Assembly (NCBI GenBank): GCA_016187935.1
Contig: JACPIU010000023.1
Location: 1 to 56,675, forward strand
Source: Bdellovibrio sp.
GTDB taxonomy: Bacteria; Bdellovibrionota; Bacteriovoracia; Bacteriovoracales; Bacteriovoracaceae
Direction: 5' to 3'
Length of the DNA: 56,675 nucleotides
Position numbers and translations under genes: made by a program. Below the pieces are notes generated by a model. That model did not search any database, was not told where the DNA came from, and worked only from the letters and a program-made list of their open reading frames with translations. Below, piece after piece: positions 32,511 to 41,462 of this stretch; the first letter of the stretch is position 1; every line of letters begins with the position of its first letter.

Positions 32511-33167
32511 CTAAATTATCCTGCCGTCACTCATGTGGATTTGGCGTGAGGCCAAAGAAGCGAAGGTCGGGTCATGAGTTACATAGATGATAGTCGTTTT
32601 CTGTTCCTGATTAAAACGCTTAAACAGCCCCATGACGATATCCCCATTGGTTGAGTCGAGATTTCCAGTAGGCTCGTCGGCAAAAATATATTTAGGCCCC
32701 ATGACCAAGGCTCGTGCAATGGCAACTCGCTGCTGCTCTCCACCTGAGAGTTGGCCGGGAAGGCGATTAATCTTATCACTTAGCCCGAATTCATTGATAA
32801 GTTTAAGGGCATTATCGCGTTTTTGTTGCGCGAGGTTGCGTTTAAGTGCCGGCATAAGCACATTTTCAATGACACTAAGTTCGGGGAGAAGATGGTGAAA
32901 TTGGAAAACAAAACCCATTTGCATGTTTCGAAATGAATGGACCTCGCCAATATCCATATTTTCAACCAGTCTTCCATCAATTTCCACGCTGCCAGAACTA
33001 GGTTGATCAAGGGTACTTAGGATATACAGTAAGGTACTTTTCCCGCAGCCTGAACGTCCAACGATGGCCACAAATTCACCATCATTAACAGTCACGTTGA
33101 TTCCTTTGAGCACAGATGTTGGCGGTAATCCGAAGGACTTATGGATATCTTCTAAGTTGATGCCCAT
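32511..33167 (-). CDS. ABC transporter ATP-binding protein, LolD/MacB type
   Basis: 218 residues from ATG 33167, one base after the permease stop. Walker [10 protein letters not shown], signature LSGGEQQR, Walker [13 protein letters not shown] and the H-loop in YVTHDPTF are all present. The family extrudes lipoproteins, peptides or drugs from the inner membrane with an FtsX-type permease. It is the last gene of a four-gene set: DUF2231-like membrane protein, periplasmic adaptor, permease, ATPase. Confidence 0.95.
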   Translation of the reverse strand: MGINLEDIHKSFGLPPTSVLKGINVTVNDGEFVAIVGRSGCGKSTLLYILSTLDQPSSGSVEIDGRLVENMDIGEVHSFRNMQMGFVFQFHHLLPELSVIENVLMPALKRNLAQQKRDNALKLINEFGLSDKINRLPGQLSGGEQQRVAIARALVMGPKYIFADEPTGNLDSTNGDIVMGLFKRFNQEQKTTIIYVTHDPTFASLASRQIHMSDGRII

Positions 33168-33168
33168 A

Positions 33169-34419
33169 TTAACCTGACTCACTTCTAATGATATCAATGG
33201 GTGTAAGTTTGCCAGCAGCGCGAGCGGGCAAAAAACCAGACAAGGCCGAGGCCAAGAATGCCAGCAGAAAACCTTTTAGATAGATTGACGGGAGAAAAGA
33301 AATCATCATGTGCTCTCCACCTAATCCTCTTTCGGCCGAGACACGAATCGAGGCCATCACATGGCTCACGCCAAATCCTAAGATGGCACCTAAGAAACCA
33401 CCCGCTATTCCCAGCACCAAACCTTGGAGGAGAAAAAGCGTTGTAATGTCCCTGGGAAGATAACCCATCGAACGGAGAATAGCGATTTCCCGGCGCTTTT
33501 GTGTCACCGCCATTCCTAAAATATTATAAATCCCAAAACCGGCCACGATGAGAATGGATAACGTCATGGCGTTTCGAACAATATCTTGCGTGGTAAAAAC
33601 TGACATAATACCTTCGTGCGCCTGATCCCAACTCTGGACTTTTTCATCCCCCAACATGTTCCAAGTGGACGCAACATCTGCCGCAAGCTCGACCTTATAT
33701 AACCGTACTGCAATGTCAGAAATTCTTCCAGGCGTGCCACCAAGTAACTGGACATCGGCAAGTGCTCCGAAAATGTTGGATTCATCCAAGGCCTTAACTC
33801 CCAGATGAAACGTTCCGACAATTTTAAATGGTCGCATTTCACCAAATCCAACAGAAAGATAGATGGTCTCAAGCACCGTGGCCCCCAGCTTCTTGAGAAG
33901 AAGGTCCCCGATTACAATTCGATTTCCGCCTGTTCCAATATCTTTAAAATTTCCTACCGTCATATATTTTTGGATATTGGTAACTTGCGACTGTTGAGTT
34001 GGCTCAACTCCGATCAAATTTGCAGCCGCTTTGAATTTTCCTCTGGTGATAATGACTTGTGACACAAGCTGTTCGGCAAACGCAGCGACATAGGGTTCTT
34101 TGGCCAATCGCGCTGTCCATGCTCCCGGGAACAGAATGTACGCATTGTCCCTCCGCCCGGAAGGAGGTGCTGCCCAGGAAACCAAAACTGAAGGCCCAAA
34201 AAAATCCTTATCCATGGAATGGGCGGTGATAAAATCTTCGCGCGCCGAAATACGTACATGCGAATCATTATTGACCAGTTGATCGATAATAAAACTCTGA
34301 AAACCCAGCATCATGCCTGAAATGGCAACATAGGCGGCAGTACCTAAAATTATTCCCATCAAAGTCAATAGTGTCTGTCGCTTACGACTGAATAGGTGTC
34401 TTATCGCCAGAAACCACAT
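33169..34419 (-). CDS. ABC transporter permease, MacB/FtsX type
   Basis: 416 residues. An N-terminal membrane helix (LLTLMGIILGTAAYVAISGMM), a large extracytoplasmic MacB_PCD-like domain to about residue 290, then three membrane helices with the FtsX signature (KRREIAILRSMGYLPRDI, FLPARAAGKLTPIDIIRSE). It acts as the mechanotransmission permease of the pump. It starts directly after the adaptor stop. Confidence 0.92.
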   Translation of the reverse strand: MWFLAIRHLFSRKRQTLLTLMGIILGTAAYVAISGMMLGFQSFIIDQLVNNDSHVRISAREDFITAHSMDKDFFGPSVLVSWAAPPSGRRDNAYILFPGAWTARLAKEPYVAAFAEQLVSQVIITRGKFKAAANLIGVEPTQQSQVTNIQKYMTVGNFKDIGTGGNRIVIGDLLLKKLGATVLETIYLSVGFGEMRPFKIVGTFHLGVKALDESNIFGALADVQLLGGTPGRISDIAVRLYKVELAADVASTWNMLGDEKVQSWDQAHEGIMSVFTTQDIVRNAMTLSILIVAGFGIYNILGMAVTQKRREIAILRSMGYLPRDITTLFLLQGLVLGIAGGFLGAILGFGVSHVMASIRVSAERGLGGEHMMISFLPSIYLKGFLLAFLASALSGFLPARAAGKLTPIDIIRSESG

Positions 34420-35211
34420 CTACTTCTCCCTAATTAAAAGGTGGTCATCAATTGTAACGTTTCCTGAAGTTATTTCGGCCCACTCACCATCCACAACTCC
34501 AATAGTCACTGGAATTTTTTTTGTTTTCCCACTCTTTTTAACTGTCACATATCCGGCAAACAATGCCCGGATTGGAACCATTAAGGTGCTATCTTTCCGA
34601 CCCGTTTGAATGGCAACATCAGCGGTCATACCGGGCAGAACCCCTTCCGGAAATTTGTTCAATTCGACCCTTACAATAAATTGGTTGTCGCGAGGAAACA
34701 CCGAATGCACACGGCCTTCTAAACGCTCTTGACGAAGGCTCTCAAAACTAATCACGGCCTTTTGTCCTGGGCGTACACGTAACACCAATTGCTGTTCGAG
34801 AGCAATTTCCAAATAAAGGCCTTGCAGATTGATGACGGTAAGGACTGGAGAGAGAGGCGTCACTAATTCTCCTTCTTTGTATGGCGCAGATGTCACCGTT
34901 CCGGCAAAGGGCGCACGCATTAAAACAGAATCATCAAATTGTACTAAAGGATCATTGGCCCTAACCTGATCACCTTCTTTTACGTACAAACGCCTCACGT
35001 TGCTATTAATTCCAATTTTGACACGATAAGTTCGAGGTGCCACCACTGTACCGAGACCGTAAACAGCTTCAACGATAGGCCCGATACGTGGAGTGAGATA
35101 TTCAGAGGAAGATCGCATCATAAAGAAATATGCTGTTCCACCAATGCTCACAATCGCCAGTGCAAGAATAAATATTTTTATTAAGGGACTTAGTTTCAGT
35201 TGATCAATCAT
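34420..35211 (-). CDS. HlyD/RND-type periplasmic adaptor protein
   Basis: 263 residues, one N-terminal membrane anchor (IKIFILALAIVSIGGTAYFFMM), a barrel-sandwich (lipoyl-like) domain (VRRLYVKEGDQVRANDPLVQFDDS with RAPFAGTVTSAPYKEGELVT), and a beta-barrel region (VELNKFPEGVLPGMTADVAI). It lacks the long coiled-coil hairpin that reaches outer-membrane TolC, so it may serve a two-membrane bridge of a shorter kind or act without TolC. GGAG four bases before ATG 35211 decides the start. It overlaps the end of the upstream membrane protein gene. Confidence 0.88.
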   Translation of the reverse strand: MIDQLKLSPLIKIFILALAIVSIGGTAYFFMMRSSSEYLTPRIGPIVEAVYGLGTVVAPRTYRVKIGINSNVRRLYVKEGDQVRANDPLVQFDDSVLMRAPFAGTVTSAPYKEGELVTPLSPVLTVINLQGLYLEIALEQQLVLRVRPGQKAVISFESLRQERLEGRVHSVFPRDNQFIVRVELNKFPEGVLPGMTADVAIQTGRKDSTLMVPIRALFAGYVTVKKSGKTKKIPVTIGVVDGEWAEITSGNVTIDDHLLIREK

Positions 35212-35707
35212 GGTCTCCTTTGACATGCTCCTTTTTTTTCGCTGTATCTCTGCTCAGATTTTTCTCGTTATCCGTTCTTAACTCCGAGTGACTAATCTTG
35301 CCTCCCAAGTTGGCGGTCCTAAAAATTATCCCGGACCCTACGATTGCCACCAAGGCGGTGGCCAAGATTAGTTTATGGACCATTTCCTTATTTTTTCTAA
35401 ATACTAAGACCAACATTGCAAGTGTTCCCGTCAAAAGAATTATGGGAAAGGCCACGTCTGTCGCCTCTTCGTGCTCTTCAATCATTTGAGCGCTGACATC
35501 ATGTTTGTTCTCCACTATTTTTTTCGCTCGCTCTCCCATTAGAAAAACTGGAATAGCAAAAAGTGAACCACAAATGATAATGATTAATCCTACATTTTTT
35601 ATCGATTGATCCTGTTTCTGTAATCCCCAGGCCAAAATGATAAAACCCAGAGGAATAAAAAGAACAGGAATATGGGAAAATATCAGATGGATATAGGCCG
35701 ACCACAT
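35204..35707 (-). CDS. four-helix membrane protein, DUF2231-like
   Basis: 167 residues with four predicted membrane helices at about 5-27, 38-55, 87-103 and 110-130, and a short cytoplasmic or periplasmic tail rich in Lys/Glu/Asp ending KGDHD. His residues in the first helix (YIHLIFSHIPVLFI) and in ISHSEL might bind heme or metal, as in DUF2231-type proteins. It heads the ABC exporter set and could be its accessory subunit. The family call is tentative. Confidence 0.7.
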   Translation of the reverse strand: MWSAYIHLIFSHIPVLFIPLGFIILAWGLQKQDQSIKNVGLIIIICGSLFAIPVFLMGERAKKIVENKHDVSAQMIEEHEEATDVAFPIILLTGTLAMLVLVFRKNKEMVHKLILATALVAIVGSGIIFRTANLGGKISHSELRTDNEKNLSRDTAKKKEHVKGDHD

Positions 35708-35825
35708 AGACTCTCCTCCATCGAGCTACTTCATCACATCGTTGAAAAGGTTGAAAATATATCTTCGTTTCTTTTCTTTGACTTTTATCAATCACTGAGA
35801 TCATGATAAAAAGCATGGAGGTCTC

Positions 35826-36761
35826 ATGAAAATTCCTAATTTTTGGATCAAGGTCAAGCACAAAGGGCAATTTGCTGATGGCAAAATGTTTGAGATCCTG
35901 AAATATGGATATTCCGATGATTCATTAGACCGTGCGCGTGAGGATGCCGAACGACGAGCGGCCCAAACAATAGAACGATTGAGCAATAGCGATAGCAATA
36001 GTCGCAGAGATGAACATCGTGATTATTCTCTGGCCCAGCCGATTCGCGAGGAAATTCTCCACAAATATTCCATCAACGAAGTCAATATTGTGATTACGCG
36101 CAATTCGTATGGTGCAAAAGTCTTGAACACCGACCGAATTATGTTCGTGGATGTAGATTTAACCCACCATTTTGGCGGTTTTAGCTTTTTTGGACTCCTC
36201 TCCGATATTTATAAAAAAATAATGCTGGATGATGCTGCCAAGGCCCGTGCCCAACGGGGACAGCGCACTAAATCATTGGCGATTACCACAAACTCAGAGA
36301 AAGAGCGTAAAATCGTTTTATATCTTGAATCCTACCATAAAAAAAATCCCGACTTTGGTGCGAGGATTTATCGTACTAAGGCCGGCCTTCGTCTTTTGAT
36401 TACCCATACCTATTTTATTCCGGAAGCCGCAGATACCCAGAAACTTATGCGCTTGTTAGGAGTAGACCCCCTCTATGCACAACTCTGCCAGACTCAGCAA
36501 TGTTTTCGCGCTCGTCTGACACCTAAACCCTGGCGCTGCGGCCTCAAGCGTCCAAAGCTGCGGTATCCCTTTGAAAAACATGAAGAAGCACTTTTCAATA
36601 AATGGCTAGCTGATTATGAAAATAAGCAGGCCAATTTTCACACGTGTGAATATTTAGGCAGCATTGGAAATATCAATATGACTTCTGAAATTTCCACATG
36701 TGTCCGAGTCCATGACGAAGAGACAGGTGCACTAGGCCCGAAGAGCATCAAATTGGCCTGA
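35826..36761 (+). CDS. conserved protein of unknown function with DxD and Thr/His motifs
   Basis: 311 residues, soluble, no signal peptide. Notable: FVDVDL near residue 106, a charged stretch (AKARAQRGQRTKS), RIYRTKAGLRLLITHT near 180, and a strikingly conserved-looking block LMRLLGVDPLYAQLCQTQQCF followed by RARLTPKPWRCG near 205-235, with three Cys. The DxD and later Thr-His are loosely like primase/polymerase active sites, but order and spacing are not convincing. Two Cys in LCQTQQC and one in WRCG could bind a metal. I do not assign a function. Confidence 0.7.
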   Translation: MKIPNFWIKVKHKGQFADGKMFEILKYGYSDDSLDRAREDAERRAAQTIERLSNSDSNSRRDEHRDYSLAQPIREEILHKYSINEVNIVITRNSYGAKVLNTDRIMFVDVDLTHHFGGFSFFGLLSDIYKKIMLDDAAKARAQRGQRTKSLAITTNSEKERKIVLYLESYHKKNPDFGARIYRTKAGLRLLITHTYFIPEAADTQKLMRLLGVDPLYAQLCQTQQCFRARLTPKPWRCGLKRPKLRYPFEKHEEALFNKWLADYENKQANFHTCEYLGSIGNINMTSEISTCVRVHDEETGALGPKSIKLA

Positions 36762-36871
36762 CAGTTCTCAAAAATAAACATCAACAACGTCATCCGATAA
36801 CGTTTGTCTAACTTTACTTGGCAAGCTTCAATGGCAAATTGACTTTTTGGCAAGCAAAATCAGGTTCAATC

Positions 36872-37954
36872 ATGCGAAAAACAATATTATTTTTATTACC
36901 AATTATCTTAAGCATTATGGCAGTCATCTTCTGGCGCAAAGTGGGCGATCTTCGTCCCGCAATCTTGCCTGCAAAAAAAGATATAACAAATATTCGCTTG
37001 AGTCAGTCTGACTTTAGACTAGAAATTTATGCTTCAGACATTACCAATGCTAGAGATCTCGAATTCACAACTGATGGGACACTCTTAGTTTCTTCTCCAC
37101 AAACTGGCAATGTGTATACCTTGCCTGATAGGAAAATTATCCTTTCCAATTTAAATCGCCCACATGGTCTGAGTTTTCATGATGGACAATTATTTGTTGC
37201 GGAAGAAACAAAAGTGATTCGGTATAATTGGGATGAAAAAAATAAAACCGCAACCATTGACAAGAAAATCTTGGATTTGCCGTCAGGAGGAAGGCATTTC
37301 ACTCGCTCGATGGATTTCGACAGCAACGGCAGGCTTTTTATTTCTCTTGGATCAACTTGTGATGTTTGCTTTGAAACACATCCATGGATTGGGACCGTCA
37401 TCGTAACAAATAAACGAGGAGAAAATCCGCGAGTTTGGTCGCGCGGACTCAGAAATGCTGTGTTTATTAAGGTGGATGAAAATACCAATGAACTATGGGG
37501 AACAGAAATGGGAAGAGATTTTTTAGGCGATGATCTCCCGCCGGATGAAATAAATATTTTAAAAGAAGGCCATGATTATGGTTGGCCGGTCTGTTATGGT
37601 AACCGGGTCTATGATTCCAAATTTGGCAAAAAAACTAGTTCCTATTGTCAAAATACAACTCCTCCGAGCTATGAAATCCCTGCACACTCAGCTCCACTTG
37701 GTTTGGTCTTTTATCATGGGGATTTGTTAGTCGCTTATCACGGTTCTTGGAACAGTTCGGTCCCTGTTGGCTATAAAATCGTAAGATTAAAACGTAAAAA
37801 TGATAGGATTGTGGCAAGCGAAGATTTTATTTCGGGTTTTGTAGATGGCAGCCGTGTTGTGGGAAGACCCGTTGATATCGAACTTGGTAGAGACGGCAGC
37901 TTGTACATTTCCGATGACAAAAGAGACGTAGTTTACAAAATAAAAGGTCAATAG
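36872..37954 (+). CDS. PQQ-dependent sugar dehydrogenase-like / sorbosone dehydrogenase-type beta-propeller
   Basis: 360 residues, with a membrane anchor or signal (KTILFLLPIILSIMAVIFW) and a six-blade propeller: ARDLEFTTDGTLLVSS, LNRPHGLSFHDGQLFVAE, TRSMDFDSNGRLFISLGS, SRGLRNAVFIKVDENTNELWGTE, INILKEGHDYGWPVCYG, HSAPLGLVFYHGDLLVAYHGS, GRPVDIELGRDGSLYISDD. The HDYGWPxCYG and APLGLVFY motifs are family hallmarks. Such proteins oxidise sugars in the periplasm with PQQ, though many relatives have uncertain substrates. I start at ATG 36872, which begins the hydrophobic segment. Confidence 0.88.
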   Translation: MRKTILFLLPIILSIMAVIFWRKVGDLRPAILPAKKDITNIRLSQSDFRLEIYASDITNARDLEFTTDGTLLVSSPQTGNVYTLPDRKIILSNLNRPHGLSFHDGQLFVAEETKVIRYNWDEKNKTATIDKKILDLPSGGRHFTRSMDFDSNGRLFISLGSTCDVCFETHPWIGTVIVTNKRGENPRVWSRGLRNAVFIKVDENTNELWGTEMGRDFLGDDLPPDEINILKEGHDYGWPVCYGNRVYDSKFGKKTSSYCQNTTPPSYEIPAHSAPLGLVFYHGDLLVAYHGSWNSSVPVGYKIVRLKRKNDRIVASEDFISGFVDGSRVVGRPVDIELGRDGSLYISDDKRDVVYKIKGQ

Positions 37955-37965
37955 CTTTCCGGAAT

Positions 37966-37998
37966 TTAAGTCAAGCCGGGAGTACCGGCCTGACTTAA
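37966..37998. terminator. bidirectional hairpin between convergent genes
   Basis: TTAAGTCAAGCCGG and CCGGCCTGACTTAA pair over 14 positions with one mismatch around a five-base loop. It sits 12 nt after the sugar dehydrogenase stop and 17 nt before the end of the convergent AhpD-like gene. A U-run directly after it is weak in both directions, so termination may be partial. Confidence 0.6.
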
Positions 37999-38014
37999 CA
38001 TGGTTTTAAATAAA

Positions 38015-38971
38015 TTAGACTCCCTTCTTCTTTTTCTGATGATTCGATTTCAACCCGACATCCTTGGCATGCTTCATCTTGATATATCTGACCATTTGAT
38101 CAATTTCGCCCCGAAACTTTCTTTCGTCAATCATATTGCCATGAAGGACTGTGCTCCATTGACGTGTGAGTGAAGCAACCGTGATTGCCTCATGGATTTC
38201 CCGATCGGTCGAACCGTTTAGTTTTGCCGCCTCGGTATGGAAATGAATGCAATACTGACAAGGAATCTGGGCCGATACTGCCACACCAATAAGCTCTTTC
38301 TCTTTAGGTGACAATGAAGTATCAGGATTCATTTGGTAGGTCTTCATCATTTTCCAGGCACCGGCAACGGAAGCTTCTGGTAGCTGCCGGAAAAACTGAG
38401 GAACCGAACCCAAAGTTCGTTTAATATCCTGATAGGCCGTTTGGGCATCGGTCACCTCAATAGTTTTTTCTTCCGGCATATCAGCTTTTCCAGCAGCAGT
38501 TGAGCCGGACTTCTTTAGAAAGGAAACGATATTGCTCGTCTCTTTTGCGAATTCTGCCTCGTTATATTGAATCCCATTGAGATGAGTGCTCCAATGACGT
38601 GTGGCCGCGGCCATGGCCACAGCATCCCTGATATCCGCTTCACTGGCCCCATCCATTCTCGCAAACTGTATTCCCATATAGCTGCATTCGTTGGAGGGTA
38701 TCTGTCCGGCAAGGCCAACAACAATGAGCTGTTTTAGTTTTCCTGAAAGCGCGGTATTAGGATTAATAAATACGCTTTTATATTCTTCCCACGCGCCAGG
38801 TAATCCTTCTTCAGGATACATCTTCATGAAGCTTGGCAGGGAGCCAAGAGTATTTTGAATATCCACTTGTGTTGTTCGCAGATCGGACTTAGGAGACATC
38901 ATTCCTTTCTCCGCCGCATAACTGACTAGGGTAATACATAAACTCAACAATAGAACAAAAAATTTCATCAT
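38015..38971 (-). CDS. exported protein with two carboxymuconolactone decarboxylase/AhpD-like domains
   Basis: About 318 residues from ATG 38971 (GGAG upstream), signal MMKFFVLLLSLCITLVSYAA. Two homologous helical domains at about 15-160 and 175-300. The second has the redox-type IPCQYCIHFHTEAAKLNG motif; in the first the matching place reads IPSNECSYMGIQFARMDG, so the CxxC is lost and one Cys remains. A Lys-rich tail ends KKKKKG. AhpD-like proteins are thiol peroxidases or decarboxylases; export of a duplicated form suggests periplasmic peroxide or disulfide work. Near-tandem sequence shows internal duplication. Confidence 0.88.
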   Translation of the reverse strand: MMKFFVLLLSLCITLVSYAAEKGMMSPKSDLRTTQVDIQNTLGSLPSFMKMYPEEGLPGAWEEYKSVFINPNTALSGKLKQLIVVGLAGQIPSNECSYMGIQFARMDGASEADIRDAVAMAAATRHWSTHLNGIQYNEAEFAKETSNIVSFLKKSGSTAAGKADMPEEKTIEVTDAQTAYQDIKRTLGSVPQFFRQLPEASVAGAWKMMKTYQMNPDTSLSPKEKELIGVAVSAQIPCQYCIHFHTEAAKLNGSTDREIHEAITVASLTRQWSTVLHGNMIDERKFRGEIDQMVRYIKMKHAKDVGLKSNHQKKKKGV

Positions 38972-39167
38972 ATAACTCCTTTGCTTGTTAAACATTTAGA
39001 AAGAATAATGATCTGTCTCTGTGGCTGCAAATCGAAAAGTGTTAATTTCCCTGAATTTTATTTTATTCATTAACTTCGATAGAAAAAAATATCACTTGGT
39101 ATGCTTCAGATCATTGAAGCTTAATCTTAAGTATCAAAACTTTGTCCTAAACTACGACCCATGTATT

Positions 39168-40229
39168 TTACTTTGTTGGCAACCGGACGCTGAACGGTTT
39201 CTTGACAGCATCAATAGATTCACCTTTGACGATGATATTGGATAAATTAATCGATCTGCTTTTGGCCAGCTCATGCAAATGAAGAACTGAATCAGGTTTT
39301 ATCACCATCACCTGCGCCGCCACACTATCAAGGGCGATCGGTTCCCGACTGGCAAAGATTAATCGCATATTCATCTTATCATTCTCGGATGATGGCAGTG
39401 GGCCATTCTGTAGACCTTGGAGTCCATCCATGATAGCAAAGTCTGCTGGTCGGCATAAGTAAAAATCATGAATCCAATAATCCAGTCGTGGGTGCTCATG
39501 ATCAATGGCACTCCCGTGATAGGCACTGCCCTCCTGTTCCGCATACATGCTAGGGGGAGCGGCACCAATCGCCAGATTTTTAATCGCTCCCGTGACAATT
39601 GCATCCCAATGGGTTTTCAACACAGGAACGCTAATGACGACATCCGCTTCTTTATAGCGACGATTCAAATAATATTCTTTGCGCAGAAGTCCGTTCAGCA
39701 AAGGAACGCGGACCAACTCCGGGGATTGCGTATTTCGCCACGTCCCGCTACTGTTCTCAAGGCCAATAAATTCATCGACGGCGGGCATCGCCTGAGGTGT
39801 GAAGTTGTAATATCTCATTGTTTCTTCTGTTGAATTCTGAGCACTCCCCTCCATTACAAGAATTTTTCCTTTCGGATTAATTTCTCTAATCAGCTCGGAG
39901 AGAACTTTTACAATGCGCCAATCTGTCGTGACACCATTAACCTCTTTTGCGAGTGGCCTTTCGTTCGAATCACGAGTCGCTACAAGATTCGGTTTAATAA
40001 CAACTGTATGGCCGTCTTTAATAATCGAGCGCAATCCTCCGGCCATCTCAATGGCATTTTGAACCATGGTTCGAATCTCTTTCTGCTTCAGATGCGCTGC
40101 CTTGGGAACGCGCGAAGCTACGATAGAAACCACCGGGGATGTCGATGCAAAAGCCATTGGATCAAACATTCCCACTATCACAACTATGAAAAAAAAAGAA
40201 AACGCAATTTTATAGTTTCTTATGTCCAT
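39168..40229 (-). CDS. DUF362 domain protein, exported
   Basis: 353 residues, with signal (IAFSFFFIVVIVGMFDPMAFA) and GGGAG seven bases before the ATG. Family features: VVIKPNLVATRDS near residue 75, KILVMEGSAQNSTEETM, DVVISVPVLKTHWDAIVTGAIKNLAIGAAPP, then FAIMDGLQGLQNG and ASREPIALDSVAAQVM. DUF362 proteins often carry Fe-S domains and occur next to redox or modification genes; here no ferredoxin domain is seen. Function unknown. Confidence 0.88.
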   Translation of the reverse strand: MDIRNYKIAFSFFFIVVIVGMFDPMAFASTSPVVSIVASRVPKAAHLKQKEIRTMVQNAIEMAGGLRSIIKDGHTVVIKPNLVATRDSNERPLAKEVNGVTTDWRIVKVLSELIREINPKGKILVMEGSAQNSTEETMRYYNFTPQAMPAVDEFIGLENSSGTWRNTQSPELVRVPLLNGLLRKEYYLNRRYKEADVVISVPVLKTHWDAIVTGAIKNLAIGAAPPSMYAEQEGSAYHGSAIDHEHPRLDYWIHDFYLCRPADFAIMDGLQGLQNGPLPSSENDKMNMRLIFASREPIALDSVAAQVMVIKPDSVLHLHELAKSRSINLSNIIVKGESIDAVKKPFSVRLPTK

Positions 40230-40328
40230 TTAATCACTCCCTCGGTTGGAATGGAGGCATGAGCATACACAATAACCACGCTCGCTAAGGATGACCGCCA
40301 TCAAGTGGCCAGATGTTCTACGACAGTA

Positions 40329-41213
40329 TTACAACAAGAAGGGAAGAATATAGATGATGAAGAAGATGATACTTTCAGCAATTTCATTTGCCTTACGAAC
40401 CGAAATTGGCCGATCGGGAAATTTGGCCTTATCCCAGGCCACCCATTTTTTAAAATCTTCAAATGGCAATTTCCCCATACACTCGGCAAGTTCCGGCGAA
40501 ATGGTGATATCATCGGTACCATGGTATTGGGCCAGGTATTCCAAGTCACGCGAAAGTCTGGCCTCTTTGCTATTGGGATCAATGCTCTCAATTTGCACGA
40601 TTCGATTGATCGCTCCCCTAATGGCCGGGCCGTAGATGTCTTGTCTGACTCCCACATTCTTTAGTGCCGTATAGCGACCACGATCGAAGTAGTTCACGGT
40701 AGAGTTGAAGTAAATCTTTCGGCCCCAAATGTGCTGTTCATAGAGTTCCATATCATCTCCACCTACATGAGTGGAAATAAAACATTCACTTTTCAATCTA
40801 TCGGGGCGTTCTGAGTCACCTTTACAGACAAGACTCAAATCATGAATGTTTTTCTTCTGGGCAATTTTGCACAATTCCCAGAGCTTCATTCTCTCTTGAG
40901 GAAAAGAATAGTGATGGGATGGAATATCGCGGCCCCATGCCGGGTGTTGTTGGTGATGAGCGGGTGTTAGGACGCCCCCAAACATCTCAGGATATCCAGA
41001 AAGCCGAATCTCGCGATGAAACGAATTTCTAACGGTAATGTCAGGATAAAGTTCAGGGGTTTCAAGTCCAAAAGCACCCTGGGATTCCATGGCCTCAACA
41101 TTATGAAACCGCACCGTTTGGCAGGGATTTTCTTCAGCACCAGCAAAACTCTGCAGCAAGAGATAAGAGAGAACAAATTGAGCAATGATAATCTTAATAT
41201 TCTGCCACATCAT
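40329..41213 (-). CDS. secreted or membrane-anchored protein of unknown function
   Basis: 294 residues with a signal peptide ending at about AGA (IIIAQFVLSYLLLQSFAGAEE). The body is rich in His, Glu and aromatic residues, with Cys in CQTVRF, ELCKIAQ, LVCKG, SECFIS and AECMGK, suitable for disulfides. A hydrophobic C-terminal segment (IIFFIIYILPFLL) may anchor it to a membrane. About 100 nt separates it from DUF362. Family not recognised. Confidence 0.65.
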   Translation of the reverse strand: MMWQNIKIIIAQFVLSYLLLQSFAGAEENPCQTVRFHNVEAMESQGAFGLETPELYPDITVRNSFHREIRLSGYPEMFGGVLTPAHHQQHPAWGRDIPSHHYSFPQERMKLWELCKIAQKKNIHDLSLVCKGDSERPDRLKSECFISTHVGGDDMELYEQHIWGRKIYFNSTVNYFDRGRYTALKNVGVRQDIYGPAIRGAINRIVQIESIDPNSKEARLSRDLEYLAQYHGTDDITISPELAECMGKLPFEDFKKWVAWDKAKFPDRPISVRKANEIAESIIFFIIYILPFLL

Positions 41214-41398
41214 GACTTTTTAAAAGCAAACATAGTGCCAATAAAATACTCCTAAATTCAATGTGTTAATCAGGCAAAAAGGATTAAAAAATAGACACTT
41301 TTGAAAAAATGTATAGTTATTAAGCACAAACAAATATCGTGTAAATTTTAGCAGTAACCCTATTCCTTCTTTTTTTATCCCACCCCATTATATATATA

Positions 41399-41410
41399 GT
41401 TTGGCCAAAC
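41399..41410. promoter_or_regulatory. 12-bp palindrome before the clostripain-like gene
   Basis: GTTTGGCCAAAC reads the same on both strands and lies about 50 bp upstream of the gene start, right after an alternating TATATATATA stretch that could open easily. Position and symmetry fit an operator. No regulator of this site is known to me. Confidence 0.35.
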
Positions 41411-41462
41411 GAGATAAGATCTCCAAAGATTGGGCGTCATTCCTTGGAAGAGACATTTAAAA

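Noticed and set aside
35826-36761. Archaeo-eukaryotic primase
   Set aside because: DxD and Thr-His are present, but motif order, spacing and the third acidic motif could not be confirmed.
41390-41400. TATATATATA as a TATA-like mobile-element target
   Set aside because: It is a short AT alternation in a leader with no flanking element.
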